NCBI GenBank assembly: GCA_008501765.1
Contig: QQUE01000020.1
Coordinates: 62,001 to 126,000 of the forward strand
DNA: 64,000 nucleotides
Direction of reading: 5' to 3'
Source: Calditrichota bacterium
GTDB lineage: Bacteria > Zhuqueibacterota > Zhuqueibacteria > Zhuqueibacterales > Geothermadaptataceae
The notes beneath the pieces are model-generated. The model was given only the letters and a program-made list of their open reading frames with translations, was not told where the DNA came from and did not search any database. The translations under genes and the position numbers were made by a program. Positions 44,232-52,683 of this stretch are shown here, one piece after another (positions within the stretch are counted from its first letter, which is position 1; every line of letters starts with the position of its first letter).

Positions 44232-45038
44232 AATTCCTCCCGTACTGAATGATACATTGAATATGGTTATTATATTTTGGTTTACATAATTATTGAATCA
44301 ATCAGAGAAAGCTGAAATTTATATTTTTATTGCTATGTACCAGTGTGAGGTGGTTGCAGTGCTGCTGACAATTTAAATGCTTCCTGTAATAACTTTGCAT
44401 AAATATCTAGAAGCTTTTTAAAAGCTGATTCCAGTTCCATTTTTTTGGGGATAAATCGGATTATTGCGCCATACAACATACAATAAAGACATTAAAAAAA
44501 GCAAGCAATTTAAGTATGAATGAGGTTAGTGCTTAGTATTTAAGTACAAGTGCCCTTTTTAATTTAATGTTTTAAATTACTTAAATTATTTCTTTTAAGT
44601 CTGAAATATTTTATAAAAAACGGTGCTGATTTTTATTAAAAATGGCAAAATATTTGTTATTATATTTTACCTGTTGCATAAATTTTTTTAACAATTTTTT
44701 AAAATAAAGAAGTTGAATTAAATAATATTATAATTTTTACTAAAATTGCACGACTATTATAAATTGTTATGTTTTTTCAATCCCGGTTTGCAGGGTTCAT
44801 TTATCCACAGTTTTTGAGACGAACCTCCAATCTGAAATAGAGTGAGCAACGAAAAAAAAACTTTTTTTCTCCATTTTATCATACTAAATTTGTCCTATTT
44901 AAATGCTCAGCTATTCCAATGCTGGCAGGAAATATATCTGAGCAAAAATCTGTTGCTGTTTGGGATTAATACAGTCAATATACTTCGCTCACTGTAATAA
45001 AATGCCCACAATTGTGAAAATAAAAGGTATTGTTAAAT
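44232..45038. other. Long AT-rich spacer between divergent genes, no gene seen
   Basis: About 800 bp between the TonB receptor and mnmA starts, very AT-rich in 44480-44760. No reading frame looks coding. The stretch near 44545 (TACAAGTGCCCTTTTT) resembles, inverted, a stretch near 10760. The promoters of both flanking genes must lie here. Confidence 0.4.
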
Positions 45039-46091
45039 ATGAAAATAGCTGTTCTTCTGTCTGGCGGTGTTGATAGTTCCGTAGCGTTAAATTTAGCACT
45101 TGCAAATGGAGCAAACGAAGTCTCTGCGTTTTATCTTAAAATCTGGCTCGAAGATGAACTGCAGTATCTTGGCGATTGCCCCTGGGAAGATGATTTGCAT
45201 TATGCGCGCGCCGTGTGTGAAAACGCCGGGGTGGATTTGCATGTGGTTCCTTTGCAAGAACAATACTACAATAAAGTCGTTGAGCACACAATTAGGGAGC
45301 TCAAAAGCGGCCGCACACCCAGCCCGGATATTCTCTGCAATCAACGTATAAAATTTGGTGAATTCATAAATTCCATCGATCCTGATTTTGATAAAATTGT
45401 ATCCGGACATTATGCCCAAATTGAAGAAAAAAATGGCAATTTCCTGCTTAAACGCTCTCCTGATCCTGTGAAGGATCAAACTTATTTTTTATCCTATCTG
45501 GATCAAAAACAGCTCAGCCGGGCCTGGTTTCCCATTGGTGGTCTGCATAAATCTGAAGTGCGGGATTTGGCGCAACGGTTTGATCTACCCAATAAAGAAC
45601 GCAAGGACAGCCAGGGCATTTGTTTTCTGGGCAAAATCAAATATCCGGAGTTTGTGAAATTTCATCTCGGAGAAAAAAAAGGCGACATCGTCGAGCTGAA
45701 TTCCAATAAAATTCTCGGGCAACACAATGGATTTTGGTTTCACACAATTGGCCAAAGACAAGGACTGGGACTTTCCGGTGGGCCGTGGTTTGTGGTGCAG
45801 AAGGATTGCGAAAAAAATATAATTTACATATCGCATAAAAAGGATTTTCAAACGCAGGCGCGAAGAAATTTTATCGTCAATAATGCAAACTGGATTCCCG
45901 CGCTCCCCGTCAAAACTGAACTCACAACCAAGTTGCGCCACGGCCCTCGGCTGGAACCGTGCCGGATTGAAATATTATCTAGACAGCGTGTTGCCGTTGA
46001 ATTAGCGGAGGAAGATCAGGGTATTGCCCCCGGACAATATGCAATTTTTTATGATGGAGAATATTGCCTCGGTGGCGGAGTGATTGAATAA
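45039..46091 (+). CDS. mnmA: tRNA-specific 2-thiouridylase MnmA
   Basis: A 350-residue ATP-pyrophosphatase that thiolates U34 of tRNA. The PP-loop reads LLSGGVDSSVALNLA near the N-terminus. The catalytic Cys pair is in ILCNQRIKFG (about residue 100) and GICFLGKI (about residue 196). The mid segment DQTYFLSYLDQKQLSRAWFP and the C-terminal GIAPGQYAIFYDGEYCLGGG are diagnostic. The ATG at 45039 has AAGG upstream. The frame extends three codons to a TTG, which I reject. It is probably followed in the same transcript by the GNAT gene. Confidence 0.93.
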   Translation: MKIAVLLSGGVDSSVALNLALANGANEVSAFYLKIWLEDELQYLGDCPWEDDLHYARAVCENAGVDLHVVPLQEQYYNKVVEHTIRELKSGRTPSPDILCNQRIKFGEFINSIDPDFDKIVSGHYAQIEEKNGNFLLKRSPDPVKDQTYFLSYLDQKQLSRAWFPIGGLHKSEVRDLAQRFDLPNKERKDSQGICFLGKIKYPEFVKFHLGEKKGDIVELNSNKILGQHNGFWFHTIGQRQGLGLSGGPWFVVQKDCEKNIIYISHKKDFQTQARRNFIVNNANWIPALPVKTELTTKLRHGPRLEPCRIEILSRQRVAVELAEEDQGIAPGQYAIFYDGEYCLGGGVIE

Positions 46092-46179
46092 TTTTAAGGA
46101 ATAGCAGAAAATACCCAGCTTAAAGACTTGGAAAATATCAGAAATTACCGGGAGGGAAGTCATCGTTAAAATCCGCAAT

Positions 46180-47010
46180 ATGCTGTTGTCTGATATTGAT
46201 TTCGCCTATGCTTGTATTCTACAGGAAGGATGGGATGGCGAAAATAAATCGGCTCTGCAAGGAATGTTCGAATTTGGACCCGAAGGCTGTTTTTTGCTTG
46301 AAGAACGAGGAGTCCGGGTGGGTGTTTGTGTGGCCGTCAAATACGCGCATAGCGGTTTTATTGGTGATTTAATCGTTCTCAATGAATTTCGTGGTAAAGG
46401 GTATGGAACGCAGCTTTTCCAGCATTCTGTCAATTACATGGAGAGTCAGGGAATCACAAACTTGTATCTCGATGCTGCGCTTGCCGCCGTACCAATTTAT
46501 GAGCGCGAAGGATTTCGGACTGTCGACAGGTCGTTGCGGTTTATCGGCACCGTCCCAGGCAAACCCCATGCGCATGTGCGTCCGTTTCAGCCGACAGATT
46601 TGCGGCAAATAATTACCATGGATAGAAAATATTTTGGTGATGACAGAAGTTTCTTTTTAACCAGAAACGGCACATTTTATCCGGAATATTGTTTTGTCTT
46701 TGAAAAAAATGATGCCATTGGCGGCTTTATAATGGGGCATCCCGGGATTGGTGTTTTAACTGTTGGCCCCTGGGTTGTTTGGGATGAAACAGTCGATCCT
46801 TGGCAGCTTTTGGAAAGCCTTGTTCATTATTATGGGGATAAACCACTACGAATTGGTGCGCTGGAAAAACATCAAAATACGGTTGCTCGCCTACGTAACT
46901 CAACATCATTTCGGGAAAGAGTGCCGTGTTTGCGCATGGTTTTGGGCAGCACCGAAAATGTAGGCAGCCATCCGGCATTGATTTCCATCGGCTCCGGGGC
47001 AAAGGGGTAA
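46180..47010 (+). CDS. GNAT-type acetyltransferase with two domains
   Basis: A protein of at least 276 residues. The N-terminal GNAT domain has its acetyl-CoA loop FRGKGYGTQLFQHSVNYME, followed by YLDAALAAVPIYEREGFRTV. A second, more divergent GNAT-like half occupies residues ~130-276 (VRPFQPTDLRQIITMD at its start). The best ribosome-binding site, GGAGGG (46151), is 23 bases before the ATG at 46180. It is much better placed for the in-frame ATC at 46162, which would add VKIRN, a typical first GNAT strand. The start is therefore uncertain. The substrate is unknown. It lies 88 bp after mnmA. Confidence 0.75.
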   Translation: MLLSDIDFAYACILQEGWDGENKSALQGMFEFGPEGCFLLEERGVRVGVCVAVKYAHSGFIGDLIVLNEFRGKGYGTQLFQHSVNYMESQGITNLYLDAALAAVPIYEREGFRTVDRSLRFIGTVPGKPHAHVRPFQPTDLRQIITMDRKYFGDDRSFFLTRNGTFYPEYCFVFEKNDAIGGFIMGHPGIGVLTVGPWVVWDETVDPWQLLESLVHYYGDKPLRIGALEKHQNTVARLRNSTSFRERVPCLRMVLGSTENVGSHPALISIGSGAKG

Positions 47011-47212
47011 AACACACTCGACTCATTATCGGTTTTCATTTTGGAACATTCACGCCAATCTTTTTTCATTCCTGAAAAGAATTCAACATAATTTTATCTG
47101 AAAAAACTCGGTTTTACTATTAAAATACTTAAAACCAAATTTGGTTTTATTTTTGCTGTCAGTAGTCCAAATTCTTATCAATGAATTATTATTAAGACCG
47201 AAGGCGCTTTTA

Positions 47213-48820
47213 ATGCAGTGGTTATTCCGAAAATCAAAATGGATTCATAAATATATCGGGCTGATTCTCGTGCTTTTTCTCATATGGATGAGTGTGAGCG
47301 GAATTTTGATGAATCACCCAAATCTCATTTCAGGCTTATCAGTCCCCAAATGGCTGGTTCCGTCGCCATACCATATTGAGAACTGGAGCCGAAGTGCCCT
47401 AATTAAGTTGGTTTATTCGAGCCAAAATCCACAAACCGCCTACGGTTGCGGCAAGCAGGGCATTTGGAAAAGTGAAGATGGCGGGCGCAGTTTTGCCCCG
47501 ATGATGGCCGGATTGCCGGAGTCCCGGTTTTATCGAAAAACCTATGATCTGCTGTTGCTTGAAAGTAGCCATAATCAGTTAATCGCAGCGACGCACAATG
47601 GCTTGTTTAGTTGCGATCTGGCAACGGAACAATGGCGGCCTCTAATAATAGCGGATGAGAAATTTGTCAAACTCCAGCAGGTGAAAAATTCAGTTCTGGC
47701 TTTCAGTCAGTCCAATATTTACCAGGCTTCCCTCGAAAACAGCTCTCTGGATTTTAAACGAATCGAGGCCCGGCGCGATGAACCTGAAAGCCGGGTTTCA
47801 CTGGTCAAATTATTTTTTGATGTTCACTATGGCAAAGCCTGGGGATTGCCGGGATTATTGTTTTTCGATTTCCTGGGGCTGGTCATTTTCTTCCTCAGTA
47901 TATCCGCATTTTACGCCTGGTTTTTTCCCTGGAAACGGAAAAGAGAGACCCGAAAGATCAAAAAAGCATCAAGCAGGAAAACACGTTTGCTATTCAAATA
48001 CATGCTCAAATATCATTTGAAGATTGGTATTTGGGTTGCGGTTTTCATGCTGATAATTGGTGGAACGGGCCTTTTTATGCGGCCGCCACTCTTGGCCGTT
48101 TTGGCCGGATCATCGATTCCGAAATCCTATTATCCGGGTTTCTTGCCAGACAATCCCTGGGATCATAAAATTCACAATGCAGTTTATGATGAAAAATCAG
48201 GCAGTATAATTATCGATGCTGAAGATGGACTCTGGCAGGCGCCGGATGATTTCTCACAACCATTCCAAAAACTCGAACTTGAGGTGCCGATTTTTGTCAT
48301 GGGGTCGACAGTGCTGGCGCCATACAAAAAGGAAGATTTATTAATCGGTTCTTTTTCGGGGTTGTTCCACTGGCAGCGGCAATCGGAAAAAGCTTTCAGT
48401 TTGCGCAATGGCAAAGCAGTGAATGATGTCTCCAGAGTTCGGCCTTCAAAATTTATGGTTACCGGCTATATTCGCACACCGGATGGCCGTGAATTTATGA
48501 ACACACATGAGCAGGGAATTATCCCAATCAACGGAGCCGATCGCGGAGAATTGTTTCAGCAGCCCGCAGAGATTACCTCAGGATTTCGCATGCCCTTATG
48601 GAATTATTTATTTGAAATTCACAATGCACGCTTCTTCAAAAGCTGGATTGGTGCCTTGAATATTTTGGTGGTGCCGTTGGGATCAGTACTTTTTATACTG
48701 ATCATTTTTTCAGGAATTTATGACTGGTTCTACTTGAAAATAGTGCGGCGGAAAAAGCCTGTTTTTGAACCGGAAGAACAAAAGATGGGTGAATTGGAAT
48801 TGGGAGTTGAGTCGGCTTAA
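47213..48820 (+). CDS. PepSY-associated membrane protein with Asp-box periplasmic repeats
   Basis: A 535-residue protein from the ATG at 47213, which has GAAGG nine bases upstream; the frame opens at 47141. It has the PepSY-TM layout: a first helix WIHKYIGLILVLFLIWMSVS followed by GILMNHPN, a helix near 230-250, another with WVAVFMLIIGGTGLFMRPPL, and a last with LFILIIFSGIYDWFYL. The periplasmic part contains GIWKSEDGGRSFAPM, a sialidase-type Asp-box (BNR), and a parallel DGLWQAPDDF. That suggests short beta-propeller-like pieces in place of the usual PepSY domain. Relatives act in iron or haem uptake; here that is an inference. Confidence 0.65.
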   Translation: MQWLFRKSKWIHKYIGLILVLFLIWMSVSGILMNHPNLISGLSVPKWLVPSPYHIENWSRSALIKLVYSSQNPQTAYGCGKQGIWKSEDGGRSFAPMMAGLPESRFYRKTYDLLLLESSHNQLIAATHNGLFSCDLATEQWRPLIIADEKFVKLQQVKNSVLAFSQSNIYQASLENSSLDFKRIEARRDEPESRVSLVKLFFDVHYGKAWGLPGLLFFDFLGLVIFFLSISAFYAWFFPWKRKRETRKIKKASSRKTRLLFKYMLKYHLKIGIWVAVFMLIIGGTGLFMRPPLLAVLAGSSIPKSYYPGFLPDNPWDHKIHNAVYDEKSGSIIIDAEDGLWQAPDDFSQPFQKLELEVPIFVMGSTVLAPYKKEDLLIGSFSGLFHWQRQSEKAFSLRNGKAVNDVSRVRPSKFMVTGYIRTPDGREFMNTHEQGIIPINGADRGELFQQPAEITSGFRMPLWNYLFEIHNARFFKSWIGALNILVVPLGSVLFILIIFSGIYDWFYLKIVRRKKPVFEPEEQKMGELELGVESA

Positions 48821-48919
48821 GTGAAAATTGGAATCTCCTCCCTTTCGCTTGTTCGTTGAGTCATATTCCTGAACCCGCAATCTGTGTGGGAGTTAAAAGA
48901 TGACAATATTTCCTGGTAA

Positions 48920-49153
48920 CTAAGATGTCATTAATTCTTCAGCAGAATAATAAAAATGTCCATTTTCATTGATATAGTTTTTGTTGTTCTGAACAACGTA
49001 GGTCATCATTTTTTCGATGATATTCGGTGTCAATTGAATGCCTTGCTGTGACAACATTTCGGAAATTTTCTGCGGCGAAAGAGCTTTCTCTCGGGATGAT
49101 GCCCGGAAACGCACAGGATAACAGATCATCCTGATCATATCCAGTTGTTTCAT
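48920..49153 (-). CDS. Small hypothetical protein
   Basis: A 77-residue protein. The ATG at 49151-49153 has AAGGAACC upstream, better than the frame's longer start. It reads MKQLDMIRMICYPVRFRASS, then REKALSPQKISEMLSQQGIQ and NIIEKMMTYVVQNNKNYINE. This is a helical, winged-helix-like pattern that could be a small DNA-binding or regulatory protein. I do not recognise a family. It converges on the PepSY-type gene. Confidence 0.5.
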   Translation of the reverse strand: MKQLDMIRMICYPVRFRASSREKALSPQKISEMLSQQGIQLTPNIIEKMMTYVVQNNKNYINENGHFYYSAEELMTS

Positions 49154-49379
49154 GCGTGGTTCCTTTTTAAAAGAAAAGTTAATCATGTGAGTTGAATACT
49201 ATTCTTTTATACTTAAAACCCGGTCTTTTTCGGAAAATTGTAACAATTAATTTAAATCTATTTATGATGGCACCACGCAGATGGGGTGGGGCGGTAAAAA
49301 ATTAACACAGAATTAGTCCGTTTTCCAATTTTGGGACTTGGAATTGATACCTAAAATCTCGCATTCATTACCGGAAATA

Positions 49380-49420
49380 AAAAAAGAGGCATCACAAAAG
49401 TGGTACCTCTTTTTTTTTAG
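49380..49420 (-). terminator. Terminator after the Na+/solute symporter gene
   Basis: AAAAAGAGGCATCAC and GTGGTACCTCTTTTT pair over most of their length with flanking A- and T-tracts. It lies 20 bp beyond the minus-strand stop of the symporter gene. Confidence 0.8.
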
Positions 49421-49440
49421 CAAATTCTATAGTTTGAATT

Positions 49441-51078
49441 CTACCAGAATACGGTATAAAGTACCGCAGCTATGATCAGAATCACGTAAGATGTCACATT
49501 GAATACAGAATCCGTGCGAAACGTTTTTGCCGTCAGCGGGATACCTTTTGGGTCGTCATCATTTTCGGATGTTGTCATGCTAACACCGGCAATGATAACC
49601 ATTGTGATGGTGAGTGTGTAAAACATTTGGTCGATAAACGGCAAATCCACAATTGTTGTTTTTAAAAACAACGCGACCAAAATTGAACTGAGAACACCGA
49701 CAATCGCGGCTTTATTGGTGGTCTTTTTCCAAAATAATCCCATTAAAAAGACAGCGAGAATTCCCGGGCTCACCAAGCCGGTGTATTCCTGAATGTACTG
49801 AAACATTTGTGGAATATTTCCCATGACCGGCGCCATTAAAATAGCGATAACAAGGGCGATACCGGCCGTGATTCGTGCTGCATTTACCAGATGGTGCTCC
49901 GAAGCATCTTTTTTCAAATACGGTTTGTAAATATCCATTGTAAAAATTGTCGAAGTCGAGTTCAGCATCGATGCCAGCGACGAAACAATAGCCGCTGTAA
50001 GCGCAGCTAATACCAATCCTTTGAGTCCAGTCGGGATGAAAACGCTGATAAGCCATGGGTAGGCTTTGTCATTATTTAAACTGCCGTCCGCTTTAAGAAA
50101 TGCCTCTTTTACTCCGTCGATGACCGCAGTTCCTTCTGGTTGGTCAAACATAACAAATGCAACGATGCCGGGAATAACAACGATCAATGGAATGATCAGT
50201 TTAAGAAATGCAGCAAAAGCGATCCCTTTTTGCGCTTCGGCCAGCGATTTTGCTGCAAGTGTGCGTTGGATAATATATTGGTTAAAACCCCAGTAGTACA
50301 GGTTGGCGACCCACATGCCGCCGATCAGAACGGCTATGCCGGGCAAATTAAAATACTCTGGATTTTCTCGCGAAATTATCATGTGAAATTTATCGCCGGC
50401 AGTATTGAAAATATGGCTCAATCCGTGGAAAACGCCGCCTTCGGGAGTAACATGATTTAAGGCGATAAACGAAGTAATTAATCCCCCGAGAATTAACAGG
50501 GCTACCTGTACGACGTCTGTCCACGCAACTGCGGCCAACCCACCGTAAAGTGAATAGGCTGCAGCGATGAATGCCAGCCCGAGAATAGCGTAAATTAACA
50601 GGCTGCCATCACCGGTGCCAATAATTGTATCAATGGCTTTTCCGCCGAGGAACAGGACAGATGTCAGGTTGACAAAAATGAACAACGCCACCCAAAATAC
50701 GGCGAGGATCGTTTTTAAGTTTGTGCTGAAACGTTTTTCGATGAACTGAGGAATTGTATACAACTCTTTTTCGATAAAAATTGGCAGAAAAAACTTCCCG
50801 ACAACAAGCAGAGTTATGGCCGCCATCCATTCATAGGAAGCGATTGCCAATCCCACGGCGAAACCGGAGCCGGACATGCCGATGAATTGTTCGGCAGAAA
50901 TATTGGCCGCGATCAGTGACGATCCAACGGCCCACCATGGCAGTGCTTTGCTGGCGAGAAAATAATCTCTTGAATCTTTTTCATGGCCTTTTTTCTCCCG
51001 CGAGACCCAAAGACCAAGGCCGACAATAAAAATGATGTATCCGAAAAATACACCGTAATCAACTGTTGAAAAATTCAT
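49441..51078 (-). CDS. Sodium:solute symporter (SGLT-like)
   Basis: A 545-residue, ~14-helix transporter of the SSS family. I start it at the ATG at 51076-51078, with GGAAGGAT upstream; the frame runs 18 residues further without a ribosome-binding site. Signatures are YFLASKALPWWAVGSSLIAA, NISAEQFIGMSGSGFAVG, the YSLYGGLAAVAWTDVVQVAL block, and WVANLYYWGFNQYIIQRTLA, close to bacterial vSGLT. It should import a sugar or related solute with Na+. It is a single gene with its own terminator. Confidence 0.9.
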   Translation of the reverse strand: MNFSTVDYGVFFGYIIFIVGLGLWVSREKKGHEKDSRDYFLASKALPWWAVGSSLIAANISAEQFIGMSGSGFAVGLAIASYEWMAAITLLVVGKFFLPIFIEKELYTIPQFIEKRFSTNLKTILAVFWVALFIFVNLTSVLFLGGKAIDTIIGTGDGSLLIYAILGLAFIAAAYSLYGGLAAVAWTDVVQVALLILGGLITSFIALNHVTPEGGVFHGLSHIFNTAGDKFHMIISRENPEYFNLPGIAVLIGGMWVANLYYWGFNQYIIQRTLAAKSLAEAQKGIAFAAFLKLIIPLIVVIPGIVAFVMFDQPEGTAVIDGVKEAFLKADGSLNNDKAYPWLISVFIPTGLKGLVLAALTAAIVSSLASMLNSTSTIFTMDIYKPYLKKDASEHHLVNAARITAGIALVIAILMAPVMGNIPQMFQYIQEYTGLVSPGILAVFLMGLFWKKTTNKAAIVGVLSSILVALFLKTTIVDLPFIDQMFYTLTITMVIIAGVSMTTSENDDDPKGIPLTAKTFRTDSVFNVTSYVILIIAAVLYTVFW

Positions 51079-51545
51079 AAAACATCCTTCCATTGAATTA
51101 TACATTCTGATATGCGCGTCGTCATTTTGCAATTAATCCATATAATATATAAAGCATATCAGAGCAATGAGTGTGACAATTTATCATAAAAATACGCTGT
51201 TTTAAAAAATATTCATAACAAAGTTGGGCAGGGAAATATATTTAACAGCGATAAAAAAAATGGATACCACAATTTAGAAATTTCCACCTGAATTTTGCTG
51301 CTTTAAGCATAAAAGTACCGGATGTTTTTCTATTCATCGATCGTCAATAATAGTATCCGTCGAGGTGGATGGTCAAAATCATTGTATCGAAAATAACAAA
51401 AATTCCCATAAATGCAATACGTGAATTTTTAGGTCAAACAATCCTTAAAAACCTTATGAAGAAATTGAAGAATGACGGGGATTGTAGATTTTTTGCCGAT
51501 CTCAAAAGAAGTGAGTGAAATTAAAAATTAATATGAAGGGTGCTT
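51079..51545. other. AT-rich spacer, no gene seen
   Basis: About 470 bp between the divergent symporter and hemerythrin genes. No coding frame, tRNA or repeat related to others in the window is visible. It probably contains both promoters. Confidence 0.4.
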
Positions 51546-51953
51546 ATGTTACAATGGCACAGCATGTACGAAACCGGAGTGCAGGACATTGATATTCAGC
51601 ACAAAAGATTATTCGAAATGATCAATGGCTTTGACAAATCTATTTCGGATAAATCTGCAGAGGGAATGATCGATGAATTTCTCACATTTTTAGGTGAATA
51701 CATAAAAACGCATTTTGCATTTGAAGAACAATGCATGGCGGAATTAATTTGTCCGGTTGCCGAGAAAAATGCGAATGCACACCAGAAATTTCTTGTAACT
51801 TACATGAATTATTATAATCGATTTAAGGATGAAGGATACAGTGAGCAGCTTGCGAGAGAGTTGCATAAAACAGCCGAGGCCTGGCTGGTGAAACATATTT
51901 GCGGTATCGATGTGCATCTGAAATTCTGCGTTAAAAAAGGCGCCGCCGCCTGA
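51546..51953 (+). CDS. Bacteriohemerythrin
   Basis: A 135-residue four-helix protein with the hemerythrin iron ligands in order: WHSMYETGVQDIDIQHKRLF (His in the first two helices), FEEQCM (Glu), AHQKFL (His), and WLVKHICGIDVHL (His and Asp). It binds O2 or senses it through a di-iron centre. I place the start at the ATG 51546, five bases after AAGGG; a GTG two codons earlier is also in frame. It is a single-domain form. Confidence 0.9.
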   Translation: MLQWHSMYETGVQDIDIQHKRLFEMINGFDKSISDKSAEGMIDEFLTFLGEYIKTHFAFEEQCMAELICPVAEKNANAHQKFLVTYMNYYNRFKDEGYSEQLARELHKTAEAWLVKHICGIDVHLKFCVKKGAAA

Positions 51954-52260
51954 TTCGTTCGATCTGGATTTGTATCCTCTTGATTTAATATCATTAAACA
52001 ATATTTATAAATTTGATATAAAATATGGCGCTGTATGTGTCAAAATTAAATTATTAACTCCGGATCATCGTCCGATTTCCAGCCTGTAAACTCAATTCCA
52101 ATTTTTTTCTTGTATGTAAATATTATATTCCGTATCTACTAATAGTTTAGTTGTGTGACTATTTTTTTAATTATATTTTTATCCGGAAAATCCAGGATAA
52201 AATTTTTTTATTGTTAGCTCCTATAAATTTAGTTATTTTCGGAAAATAATAGGAGGATGT
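51954..52260. other. AT-rich promoter region before the blaI-like gene
   Basis: About 300 bp without a gene. A strong ribosome-binding site (AGGAGG) stands at its right end. I looked for the TACAnnTGTA-type operator of BlaI/MecI and found no convincing copy. The region is rich in A/T runs near 52130-52210. Confidence 0.4.
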
Positions 52261-52659
52261 ATGAACAAGATTAAAAAACTCTCCGTCATCGAAAGTGAGT
52301 TGATGGATTGTATTTGGAAAATGCCGCGCCGGGTGACTGTGCGCGAAGTACATAGTAAGTTATATCCGCGAGGCGAAAAGGCGTACACAACGGTGCAAAC
52401 GACGTTGAATATTCTTGTCGATAAAAAGTTTTTGCGCAAACAAAAAATCGGCATGGTCAATTTTTACACCGTAAAAGTGCGCCGAGAAGAAGCGATGAAA
52501 AATGAGACGAAAAGTTTGGTCTCCAGTATTTTTCATGGTTCATTTGGCGCTTTGGCGACGCATTTGATTCAGTCGGGCGAATTGTCGTCGAAAGAGCTTG
52601 ACGAGATCAAGGCACTCATTGAGCAGCAAGAAAAAAATGAAGAGCAACAAAAGAAATAA
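52261..52659 (+). CDS. BlaI/MecI-family transcriptional repressor
   Basis: A 132-residue winged-helix protein: KLSVIESELMDCIWKMPRRV, TVREVHSKLYPRGEKAYTTV and QTTLNILVDKKFLRKQKIGM, the typical BlaI DNA-binding half. A helical C-terminal dimerisation region follows. BlaI repressors are inactivated through the M56 protease encoded next to them, and that partner is here 25 bp downstream. The strong ribosome-binding site AGGAGG fixes the start. It probably represses the whole cluster to 58379. Confidence 0.92.
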   Translation: MNKIKKLSVIESELMDCIWKMPRRVTVREVHSKLYPRGEKAYTTVQTTLNILVDKKFLRKQKIGMVNFYTVKVRREEAMKNETKSLVSSIFHGSFGALATHLIQSGELSSKELDEIKALIEQQEKNEEQQKK

Positions 52660-52683
52660 CATGCACCTTTCCCCGGAGGTAAA

